This document shows positions 56,964 to 64,000 of a stretch of 64,000 nucleotides of DNA, in pieces (positions within the stretch are counted from its first letter, which is position 1; each line of letters starts with the position of its first letter). The stretch is from assembly GCF_001927245.1 (NCBI RefSeq), contig NZ_MJUX01000004.1, positions 62,001 through 126,000 on the forward strand, written 5' to 3'. A program made the translations under genes and the position numbers. Under the pieces are notes generated by a model. That model was not told the origin of the DNA. It searched no databases and saw nothing but the letters and a program-made list of their open reading frames with translations. Origin of the DNA: Acuticoccus yangtzensis (GTDB lineage Bacteria; Pseudomonadota; Alphaproteobacteria; Rhizobiales; Amorphaceae).

Positions 56964-58052
56964 TTATGCCGGATGAGCCGCCGCGCCGGCCTCGTCCTCG
57001 TCGTGGTCCGGCTTTTCCTCGAAGATCGTCACGTCGAGCGGCGGGATCTGGCCGTTGGCGGAGAACAAGACCGCCACCCAGCGCAGCGACGGCACCTTCG
57101 AGCAGACGATGATCGCGATTGTCAGCACCGGGACCGCGATGAGCGCCCCGACGATCCCCCAGAGTGCCCCGCCCGCGAACACGGCCAGAAGCACCACCAG
57201 CGACGAGAGGTTCAGCGAACGGCTCATCAGATGCGGCATCAAGACGTTGGTGCCGAGCACCTGGACGATGCCGACGCAGGTGAGAACGATCACCACCGGC
57301 CACAGGGACAGGAACTGCAGCAACGTCATCAAGGTCGGCAGCAGGATACCGAAGATGGAGCCGATCGTCGGTATGAAGCTGAAGAAGAAGACAAGGACGG
57401 CCCAGAAAATGGCCGCGTCCACCCCCACCAGCCACATGACGATGAAGGTGGGAACGGCTTGCACCAGCCCCACCAGCACCTGAACGCTCAGCACCTCGTC
57501 GACCGCGTCCTTGATCTCCAGCGCGACGCGGCGGAAGCGCCGCTCCCGGTCGCGATCGCCGGACAAGGCGACGAGCTTGCCCTCGAACGACTGCGCTTCC
57601 ACGAAGATGAACATCACGTAGAGAAAGACGATGAAGAAGGCCGAGGTGTAGGCCGCCGTCGACCCGGCGAGGTTGATCAGCAGTTGGCGCAGGTCGATCT
57701 CGCGGAACAGATCGACAAGACGCACATGCTCGTTGGAGCCGACATAGTTCTGCACTCCGGCCAGCAGGGTGTCGACGTTGCTCTGGTAGACGGGCAGGTT
57801 CTCGCGGAAATTGGCCACCGCCTCGACCAAGAGGATGGCGATCAGCCCGACGATCAGGGTGATGCCGATGACGCTGACCGCGCGCGCCGTCGTGCGGCGG
57901 TGACGCCAGCGGCGCGGGACGAGGCGAACGAGCGTCGCCGAGGTCGCACTGAGGACCAGCCAAACGAGGAGCCCCGTCGCCAGCGGGCGCAGCACACTCT
58001 CCGCCGTCTCCAGGATCCAGATCGTTGCCGCGATCAGAACGGCAATGCGCAT
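56964..58052 (-). CDS. AI-2E family transporter (PerM-like permease)
   Basis: Integral membrane protein of 362 residues with about eight spans and a long periplasmic or amphipathic segment near residues 75-115. The family motifs are FFFSFIPTIGSIFGILLPTLM and GALWGIVGALIAVPVLTIAII. Members move small solutes or ions, and few have a defined substrate, so the AI-2 name should not be read literally. ATG at 58052 is chosen for the GGAGGG upstream. An earlier Met at 58151 would add 33 low-complexity residues. The tail is acidic. Confidence 0.88.
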   Translation of the reverse strand: MRIAVLIAATIWILETAESVLRPLATGLLVWLVLSATSATLVRLVPRRWRHRRTTARAVSVIGITLIVGLIAILLVEAVANFRENLPVYQSNVDTLLAGVQNYVGSNEHVRLVDLFREIDLRQLLINLAGSTAAYTSAFFIVFLYVMFIFVEAQSFEGKLVALSGDRDRERRFRRVALEIKDAVDEVLSVQVLVGLVQAVPTFIVMWLVGVDAAIFWAVLVFFFSFIPTIGSIFGILLPTLMTLLQFLSLWPVVIVLTCVGIVQVLGTNVLMPHLMSRSLNLSSLVVLLAVFAGGALWGIVGALIAVPVLTIAIIVCSKVPSLRWVAVLFSANGQIPPLDVTIFEEKPDHDEDEAGAAAHPA

Positions 58053-58372
58053 GAACCCTCCCGGCGCGGGGCCCGCCCGCATCCCAGGCCGTTCCGCCCA
58101 GCCCGTCGCGGCCGGGCCGGAATCACGGCCGTTCCCATCGCCGTCACTCAAGCCCGACTATGCGCTGAACATCAAGATCCAGGCGGCGCGGCCATTCGGG
58201 TGGCCGGGTCAAACGATAAGATGACTTGACGTTTCGCGCGCACGGGCCGAGCGATCGTCGCGCGGTCGCGGCGGGCGGCGGCGCGGGCCCCTGCCCCGAA
58301 GCTGCCACGAAACCGCTCTACTCGAGAACCGCCGGCTCTCAGACCGGGCGGCCTATGGGGGGTTGAGACTCT
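58053..58372. other. 320-base intergenic region, no gene recognised
   Basis: GC-rich gap between the divergent AI-2E transporter and SH3-protein genes. It must hold at least one promoter. A TTGACG at 58226-58231 could be a -35 box for the rightward gene, but no convincing -10 follows. Confidence 0.5.
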
Positions 58373-60910
58373 ATGCGTAAACCTATCGCCATTCTCCTGG
58401 CCACGGTGATCGCCGTGACGCCGGTGGCGGCGAGCCCTGCTGTGACCACCGCGAACGTGAACATGCGATCGGGGCCCGGAACCACCTACGAGGTGCTCGG
58501 AACCATCGACAGCGGAACGGACATCGACCTCGGCGACTGCGACGCCTCCGGGGCGTGGTGCTCGGTCACCGTCGACGGCCGCCAAGGCTATATGAGCGGC
58601 CAATATATCGAGATGAAGGACGATCCCGGCGGCTGGCCGCGCTCCTTCACGACGCAGAGCGGCGGACAGATCATCCTCTACCAGCCGCAAGTCACCGACT
58701 GGCAGGATTTCCGCACCATCGACGCGCTGATCGCCGCCGAATATGTGAGCGGCCCGAATGCGTCGGCGGTCTACGGCGTGATCGGCGTGACGGGCAAGAC
58801 CGAGGCGGACGAGGCGAACGACGAGGTGGTGATCAGCGACATCACCGTGACCGAGCTGAACTTCTCCGCGCTCGACCGCGAAGGGATGGATGCGCTCAAC
58901 GTCGACGTCGGCCAGGTGCTGCCGACGGGGCCGATCACGGTGGCCGAGCAGCGCCTCGTCGCCAGCCTCGCCGACTCCAAGCGGGTGGCCGACGTGGACG
59001 GGCTGAAGTCCGACGCGCCGCCGATCTTCCACTCCGAGACGCCGGCCATTCTGGTGCAGACGAACGGCGACGCCTCGCTGGCGCCGGTGCAGAACACGAC
59101 AGGGCTCAGCTTCGTCGTCAACTCCAACTGGGACATCCTGACCGAAACCGGCCAATCCACCTACTATCTGCGCGACGAGCAGTCCTGGCTGTCGGCGACG
59201 TCGCTCGATGGGGAATGGAGCGCGGTGGACACCCTTCCCGCCGCCTTCTCGGGCCTGCCGGCGGATGATGACAGCTGGACCGACGCGCGCGCCGCGATCC
59301 CGCCCAAGCCGTTCCAGAACGGGGCGCCGAAGGTGTTCTACAGCACCCAGCCGGCCGAGCTCATCCTGTTCGACGGACCGCCGAAGAAGGAGGCCGTCCC
59401 CGGAACCGCGCTCGAATGGGTCTCCAACACCGAGACCGACCTCTTCTTCGACACCGCCACCTCGACCTGGTACGTGCTCCTATCGGGCCGCTGGTTCAGC
59501 GCCGCATCGCTGGACGGGCCGTGGACCTTCGCCACGCCCAACCTGCCGGACGACTTCCACAAACTCCCCGCGGACACGCCATATTATAGCGTGCGCTACG
59601 CCGTCCCCGGCACGTCGGAGAGCGACGAGGCGCGGCTGAAGGCGAGCATTCCGCGCACTGCGCGCGTGGAGATCGGCTCGGTCACGCCGGACGAGGTGGC
59701 CTATGACGGCGACCCGAAGTTCGAGGCGATCGACGGCACCCAGATGACCTACGCGGTCAACACCAACGACGACGTCATCAAGGTGGGTGAGCAATATTTC
59801 CTGCTGCAGAACGGCGTGTGGTTCGTGGGCGCGAGCCCGACCGGGCCGTGGGCCGTGGCGCAGACGGTTCCGGACACGATCTATACGATCCCGCCCTCCT
59901 CCCCGGTCTACAACACCACCTATGTGCGCGTGTACGAGACCGAGCCCGGCGCGGTGTGGTTCGGCTACACCATGGGCTATCTGACCGGCTATCTCGCCTG
60001 GGGCACGTTCGTCTACGGCACGGGCTATAGGTACGATCCCTATTGGTATCGCGGGGTGAGGCCCTATCCCGGCTATTTCCCGCGTCCGGTGACCTACGGC
60101 ATGGGCGCCTACTACAACCCCGTGCGCGGGACCTATGGGCGCTACGGCTATGCCTACGGGCCTTATCGCGGCATCGCGGCCGGGGCGCGCTACAACCCGC
60201 GCACGGGAACCTATGTGCGCGGCGGGCAGATCTACGGGCCGGCGGGAAGCCGCGGCTTCATGACGGCCTATAATCCGCGCACCGGCACGCGGGCGGGCGC
60301 CCATGGCGGGCAGAACATCTACGGCTCGTGGGGCACGGCGGGGATCCAGCGGGGCTCGGCCTGGGCGCGCGTTTCGGGCGGGCGCAACGATGCCGGCGGC
60401 GGCGGGCTGCGCTGGAACACGTCGGGCGGCGGATCCGGCTTCGTCGGCGACACGCGCAACGGCAACATCTATGCCGGGCGCGACGGGAACGTGTACCGCA
60501 ACACCGGCGACGGCTGGCAGAAGTTCGACCGGGGCGACGGGTGGACCGGCGCGAACCGCCCCGCCGGCGCGACGGCCGCTGCGGGCCCGGCTCGTCCGGC
60601 GGATCGGACGGCGGCGAATCGTCCGGCGGGAGATCGTCCGGCGGCGCAGCGTCCCGCGGAACGGGCGCCCGCGGCCAACAGGCCGGCCGCGAACCGTCCT
60701 GCGGCGCAGAGGCCGCGTGCCTCGGCACAGGGACCCGAGGCCGTCCGCTCGCAATTGCAGGCGGACATGCGCGGCCGACAGGCCGGCAACCTCAACCAGA
60801 TGCGCCAGCGCGACTTCGCCCGCTCCCCCGCCCGCGGCAATTTCGAGCGTGCCGGCGGCGGCCGTTCATTCGGCGGCGGCGGGCGCTTCGGCGGCGGCCG
60901 CCGGCGATGA
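58373..60910 (+). CDS. Large secreted protein with N-terminal bacterial SH3 domain
   Basis: 845 residues. A signal peptide covers residues 1-20 and an SH3_3 domain about 26-80 (NVNMRSGPGTTYEVLGTID, then GYMSGQYIEM). A middle region (about 230-520) has repeated units ending in WF.AASLDGPW or close forms. A Gly, Tyr and Arg-rich stretch follows (520-690, RYDPYWYRGVRPYPGYFPR), and an Ala, Arg and Pro low-complexity tail. Similar proteins are often labelled carbohydrate-binding family V/XII. Binding of cell wall or surface glycans is a reasonable guess. It stands alone, divergent from the transporter gene. Confidence 0.82.
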   Translation: MRKPIAILLATVIAVTPVAASPAVTTANVNMRSGPGTTYEVLGTIDSGTDIDLGDCDASGAWCSVTVDGRQGYMSGQYIEMKDDPGGWPRSFTTQSGGQIILYQPQVTDWQDFRTIDALIAAEYVSGPNASAVYGVIGVTGKTEADEANDEVVISDITVTELNFSALDREGMDALNVDVGQVLPTGPITVAEQRLVASLADSKRVADVDGLKSDAPPIFHSETPAILVQTNGDASLAPVQNTTGLSFVVNSNWDILTETGQSTYYLRDEQSWLSATSLDGEWSAVDTLPAAFSGLPADDDSWTDARAAIPPKPFQNGAPKVFYSTQPAELILFDGPPKKEAVPGTALEWVSNTETDLFFDTATSTWYVLLSGRWFSAASLDGPWTFATPNLPDDFHKLPADTPYYSVRYAVPGTSESDEARLKASIPRTARVEIGSVTPDEVAYDGDPKFEAIDGTQMTYAVNTNDDVIKVGEQYFLLQNGVWFVGASPTGPWAVAQTVPDTIYTIPPSSPVYNTTYVRVYETEPGAVWFGYTMGYLTGYLAWGTFVYGTGYRYDPYWYRGVRPYPGYFPRPVTYGMGAYYNPVRGTYGRYGYAYGPYRGIAAGARYNPRTGTYVRGGQIYGPAGSRGFMTAYNPRTGTRAGAHGGQNIYGSWGTAGIQRGSAWARVSGGRNDAGGGGLRWNTSGGGSGFVGDTRNGNIYAGRDGNVYRNTGDGWQKFDRGDGWTGANRPAGATAAAGPARPADRTAANRPAGDRPAAQRPAERAPAANRPAANRPAAQRPRASAQGPEAVRSQLQADMRGRQAGNLNQMRQRDFARSPARGNFERAGGGRSFGGGGRFGGGRRR

Positions 60911-61072
60911 CGCTGCGGCCGGTGGCGCCTGGCGCTACCGGTGGACAGCGCCGCTCGCGGGCGGCAAGCGCGCCGGTCACCGCGGCGGCTGGGCGCGCTA
61001 CAAGCGCCGACAGCGGCACCGGCGGCGCTCTCGTGACGTGTGGCGGCGGGCCCTCCCGCCGCCGCTGACGTA

Positions 61073-62053
61073 TCAGAGCACGGATTTGGCGAGCATCATG
61101 TGGCAACCCTTCTCGCCGTCGACGGTCTGGGTCACGCGCAGATCGCCCTGCAGCGAGCACAGCATGTAGGCCTCCTCACGGGTGAGGCTGGTGCGGCGGC
61201 CGATGTGCTCGATCATCTGGCGCAGGGCGATCCGGGCCGCCTCGTCCAGGTCCTCGTGCATCCCCATGCTGATGAGATGCGTGGCGTTCTCGGCGAACGG
61301 ATAGGCGTAGTCGAGGTCCTTGCGCACGGTGAGGCGGAAGGTGCCCGTGAGGCCGGTCTCCAGCGCGGTGATGCACACCTCGCCGTCCCCCTGAACACCG
61401 TGCCCGTCACCGGCGGAGAAGAGCGCCCCTTCGGCGAAGACCGGCAGGTAGAGCGTCGACCCCGCGACCAGCTCCTTGTTGTCCATGTTGCCGCCGAACT
61501 TGCGCGGCTGCATCGACGGGATGCGCCCCCAATGGGGCGGAGGCGCCACCGCCATCACCCCGAAGAAGGGCGACAGGGCGATCTCGGTGCCCCAGGGCAG
61601 GCGCGCCGTGCGGGCGGCGGTGTCGATCGCCGGGTGGATCCGCGTGAGGCTGTCGAACTCGTTCGGCAGCGTGCCCTTCAAGGGGACGATCTGCACGAAG
61701 CCCCAGGGCTCGTTCAGCGCGACGTCGAGGATGTCGACCTGCAGCACGTCGCCCGGTTCGGCGGTCTCCACGTAGACGGGGCCGGTGAGCATGTGGGTGG
61801 TGCCGTCACGCACGCACGTTTCGACGGCGCTGCGGTGACCGGGCGAGACCAGGCTTGCGTCGGGCGGCATGCACTCCGCCCCGCCAGCGGCCCAGGCCGT
61901 CAGGTGAACCGTGTCGCCCGACGCCACGGTCAGCACCGGCGGCAGCGCCGCATCGTGGTGGCCCCAATGAATGTTCTGCGGCAAGGCGGGCAGTTCGTGG
62001 TGGGTGGCGGAGGGTGTGGTCGGCGCGGCGGGCGGGGTGGTCCGGGTGGACAT
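61073..62053 (-). CDS. Acetamidase/formamidase family protein
   Basis: 326-residue enzyme of the FmdA/AmdA family, which hydrolyses short amides to acid and ammonia. NIHWGHHDAALPPVLTVASGD lies near residue 28, GPVYVETAEPGDVLQVDIL near 92, GGNMDNKELVAGSTLYLPV near 190, and EGALFSAGDGHGVQGDGEV carries the metal and substrate-binding residues near 213. A strong AGGAG precedes the start. Urease is encoded 5 kb away, so two ammonia-releasing activities lie in the area. Their co-regulation is not shown. Confidence 0.93.
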   Translation of the reverse strand: MSTRTTPPAAPTTPSATHHELPALPQNIHWGHHDAALPPVLTVASGDTVHLTAWAAGGAECMPPDASLVSPGHRSAVETCVRDGTTHMLTGPVYVETAEPGDVLQVDILDVALNEPWGFVQIVPLKGTLPNEFDSLTRIHPAIDTAARTARLPWGTEIALSPFFGVMAVAPPPHWGRIPSMQPRKFGGNMDNKELVAGSTLYLPVFAEGALFSAGDGHGVQGDGEVCITALETGLTGTFRLTVRKDLDYAYPFAENATHLISMGMHEDLDEAARIALRQMIEHIGRRTSLTREEAYMLCSLQGDLRVTQTVDGEKGCHMMLAKSVL

Positions 62054-62329
62054 GGCGGCTCCTCGGGTCAGCGCCGCCATCCTACCGCCCGCCCCGCGGA
62101 TTCATACACGTTTTAGTGAAATGCCCGGTTTCGGGATGCGCCGCCGCCGCTGCACCAGGTCGGGAGGACCGCAGCGAGGCGAGGCTCGGTCACGCCAAAC
62201 GGATCGCGCTCAGCGGGCGACGGTGACCATGCTGGTCCGCTCCAGGCCCGCGTGTTCCGCCCAGGCAGCGGCAGCCGCGCCCAGCCCGGCCCGGCCGCCT
62301 TAACGTTCGGCCGAAGCGGCGTCGCGGGC

Positions 62330-63313
62330 TCAGTCGGCGCGGGTGACGGTGGCGACGGTGGGGGCGCGCACGCTGCGGACCGAGAGCGAGGTGCCCGTGG
62401 TGATCGGCACGCGCAGGCGCTGCTCCGGGCCACCGGTGAACACCTTCCCGTCGAGCCGCACGCGGTAGGTGCCGTCGGCCGAGATGATGACGGCGCCCGG
62501 CTCGGCCGGGACGGCCACCCACCCGTCCTCGGCGGTGATGGAGAGGGACCGTCCCGTCGCCGCCGTCCGCGAGGCCTCGAACAAGCCGAACCGGGCGAGG
62601 CCGTTCTGCTCCAGGTAGACCGCCGCCCCGGCGAGGGCGACGACGGCGATCAGTCCCATGACCACGGTGCCGCCCAGCGTCTTGGCGATGTTGCGCCTGC
62701 GCGGAACGACCATGATCTCGCGGGTGCGCGGCTCGGCGACGACGACGCGCGGCTCTCGCTTGGGGGCCACGGTGAGACCGGATGCGCTGCGCTGAGCGGA
62801 GGCGCGAGCCTGTCCGGGAACGATTGTCCCGGCGTCGAGGTCGGCGCGTCCGCGCTCCTCGTCCGAATCGGCGGCGGGGTCCGTCTCCTCATCGGCAGCG
62901 TCATCCGCGTCGGACCATGCGTCCTGATCGTCGGCGGCGCTTACCGGGGGTGCGCCGCGGGTGCGCTCGGCGCGCGGCAGATCGCCCCGCCCTGTCCCCA
63001 CGTCGACCCAGACTTCGCGCGCATCGGCGGCGGGGTCGTCGGCGGGATCGGGCGCGGTCAGCTCGTCATCGAGCGCGCCCTGGAGGCGCGAGGCGATGTC
63101 TTGCGGAGCGGCGGAGCGGGCGCGGGTGTCCTCGCCGGCGGGCGCACGCTGGCGCGTCCGCTTCGTCGGATCGACGGCGGCGGGCGAATCGGGCGTGGTC
63201 GGCGTGTTGGGCGTTCCGGTGGGAAAATCGATCCCGCAGACCGGACACCTGTAGGCGCCGGACACGACCGGTTCGCCGCACCCGCGGCAACGAAAGAAGG
63301 CTCGTGAGGCCAA
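62330..63313 (-). CDS. Zinc-ribbon single-span membrane protein
   Basis: Unrecognised 327-residue protein. Two CxxC pairs at residues 9-12 and 23-26 form an N-terminal zinc ribbon. An acidic disordered region follows (35-200, many Asp and Ala), then one membrane span at about 213-235 after an Arg-rich RRRNIAK. A beta-rich C-terminal domain of about 90 residues would lie on the outer side. The start is TTG at 63313, supported by AGGAGG upstream. The layout suggests an envelope sensor or assembly factor, without proof. Confidence 0.7.
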   Translation of the reverse strand: MASRAFFRCRGCGEPVVSGAYRCPVCGIDFPTGTPNTPTTPDSPAAVDPTKRTRQRAPAGEDTRARSAAPQDIASRLQGALDDELTAPDPADDPAADAREVWVDVGTGRGDLPRAERTRGAPPVSAADDQDAWSDADDAADEETDPAADSDEERGRADLDAGTIVPGQARASAQRSASGLTVAPKREPRVVVAEPRTREIMVVPRRRNIAKTLGGTVVMGLIAVVALAGAAVYLEQNGLARFGLFEASRTAATGRSLSITAEDGWVAVPAEPGAVIISADGTYRVRLDGKVFTGGPEQRLRVPITTGTSLSVRSVRAPTVATVTRAD

Positions 63314-63472
63314 CCGGCGCCTCCTGGTTCATCGGTTCTCGGCGAATGCCACCAACGGGCACGCCGGTCAAACGGCAAGCGTGATCGCACCCGAAGTGAC
63401 GCGAGGCCGCGACGGGCCGGGTCGCTTCCCGGTCCGTCGGCCGCGCCCTTCGGCGGCGTTCAGGATGCGGCG

Positions 63473-63985
63473 TCAGCGGCTCTTGCGGTAGAGCCAATAA
63501 CGCCCGCGCTCGGCGGCATCGGAGCGCGGCAGCTCGTCGAACCCGTCCATGTCGAGCGCGATTCCGGAGGCCACATAACCACCCGGAGCGGTGCGCTCGG
63601 CGATCAGCGGCGACAGCCAGGCCCGCTTGACGAGGTCGGCGGTGGGGTCGCCTGTGCCCAGATCGCAGTGGACCAGCGCCGCCAGCGCCCCGACCCGCGG
63701 CCCGCAAAAGGCGAGCGTGTCGCGAATCTCGCCGACGATCATGTGATCGCCGTCGGGGATCGAGGCCGGATGGGCCGTCACCGCCCGGTCGAACACGAAG
63801 ATTTCGCGGTCCGGCAGGATGGTGCGCAGATGGTCGAACGTGCGCCCGTTGCCGAGGCCGAGCTCCAGCACCGGCCCCGCGACGTCGAGCGCCGCGGCGA
63901 CCTGTTCGAGAAACGCCTTCTGCGCCGTCATGCGGGCGATGAAGACGTCGAGCCGGCTGATGGGCCGGCTGGCCGGCTGGCTCAT
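63473..63985 (-). CDS. Class I SAM-dependent methyltransferase-like protein
   Basis: 170-residue protein with the SAM-binding motif VLELGLGNGRTFDHL at residues 39-53 and the acidic end of strand 2 in IFVFDRAVT. The remaining core is short but consistent with a small Rossmann methyltransferase; the substrate is unknown. The last residues are basic (YWLYRKSR). It starts 15 bases from the window edge, so upstream context is not visible. It is separated from the zinc-ribbon gene by 159 bases on the same strand. Confidence 0.75.
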   Translation of the reverse strand: MSQPASRPISRLDVFIARMTAQKAFLEQVAAALDVAGPVLELGLGNGRTFDHLRTILPDREIFVFDRAVTAHPASIPDGDHMIVGEIRDTLAFCGPRVGALAALVHCDLGTGDPTADLVKRAWLSPLIAERTAPGGYVASGIALDMDGFDELPRSDAAERGRYWLYRKSR

Positions 63986-64000
63986 ACGCGAAGAGCGCTG

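Noticed and set aside
56964-58052. Autoinducer-2 exporter and quorum sensing role
   Set aside because: The family name is historical. No luxS or lsr gene is present and most members have other or unknown substrates.

Overview
The window reads as high-GC alphaproteobacterial chromosome, most likely Hyphomicrobiales (Rhizobiales). The evidence is the gene set and order: a suf operon with its own group I cysteine desulfurase, tyrS/anmK, bcp, tatABC beside scpAB and nagZ, a SPOR protein, argS, dgt, an A-type Fe-S carrier and xth. No rRNA, tRNA, insertion sequence, prophage or CRISPR array was recognised. The taxon below order level is not resolved.

Layout. 1-6.7 kb, minus strand: Fe-S cluster assembly operon (cysteine desulfurase, sufB, a small membrane protein, sufC, sufD, sufS, and a SufT-like gene cut by the window edge). 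6.8-13.3 kb: alpha/beta hydrolase, anmK and tyrS head to head, and a giant AsmA-like protein. 13.3-19.4 kb: peroxiredoxin, tatC-tatB-tatA, an orphan ABC ATPase overlapping scpB, scpA and nagZ. 19.4-27 kb: a 936-residue SPOR protein, argS, dgt, an ErpA/IscA-type carrier and xth. 27.0-27.3 kb: a tiny minus-strand gene with a ribosome binding site fully complementary to the 16S rRNA tail, followed by three tandem UUCG-loop terminators. 27.3-33.2 kb: HxlR/VOC pair, DUF1428, HAD and Rdx genes, ilvD and a fatty acid hydroxylase-type protein.

33.3-45.6 kb is a substrate-specific catabolic locus. A GntR/UTRA regulator and TRAP membrane genes run leftward. A TRAP binding protein, a CitE-like lyase, a MaoC hydratase, an acyl-CoA dehydrogenase, three class III CoA-transferases, an alpha/beta hydrolase that has lost its nucleophile, and an HMG-CoA lyase-type enzyme run rightward. 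Three copies of a shared operator-like motif lie in the divergent promoter region. The logic is uptake, CoA activation, oxidation or hydration, then C-C cleavage, probably of a short branched dicarboxylate.

45.6-50.7 kb: a low-complexity protein, rnhB and a BisC/TorZ-type molybdoenzyme. 50.8-55.7 kb: an incomplete urease locus (ureG, ureF, ureE, ureC) without ureA, ureB or ureD. Its UreF carries an in-frame array of 13 nine-residue repeats. 55.9-64 kb: an outer-membrane-type protein, an AI-2E family transporter, a large SH3-domain secreted protein, an acetamidase/formamidase family enzyme, a zinc-ribbon membrane protein and a methyltransferase-like protein.
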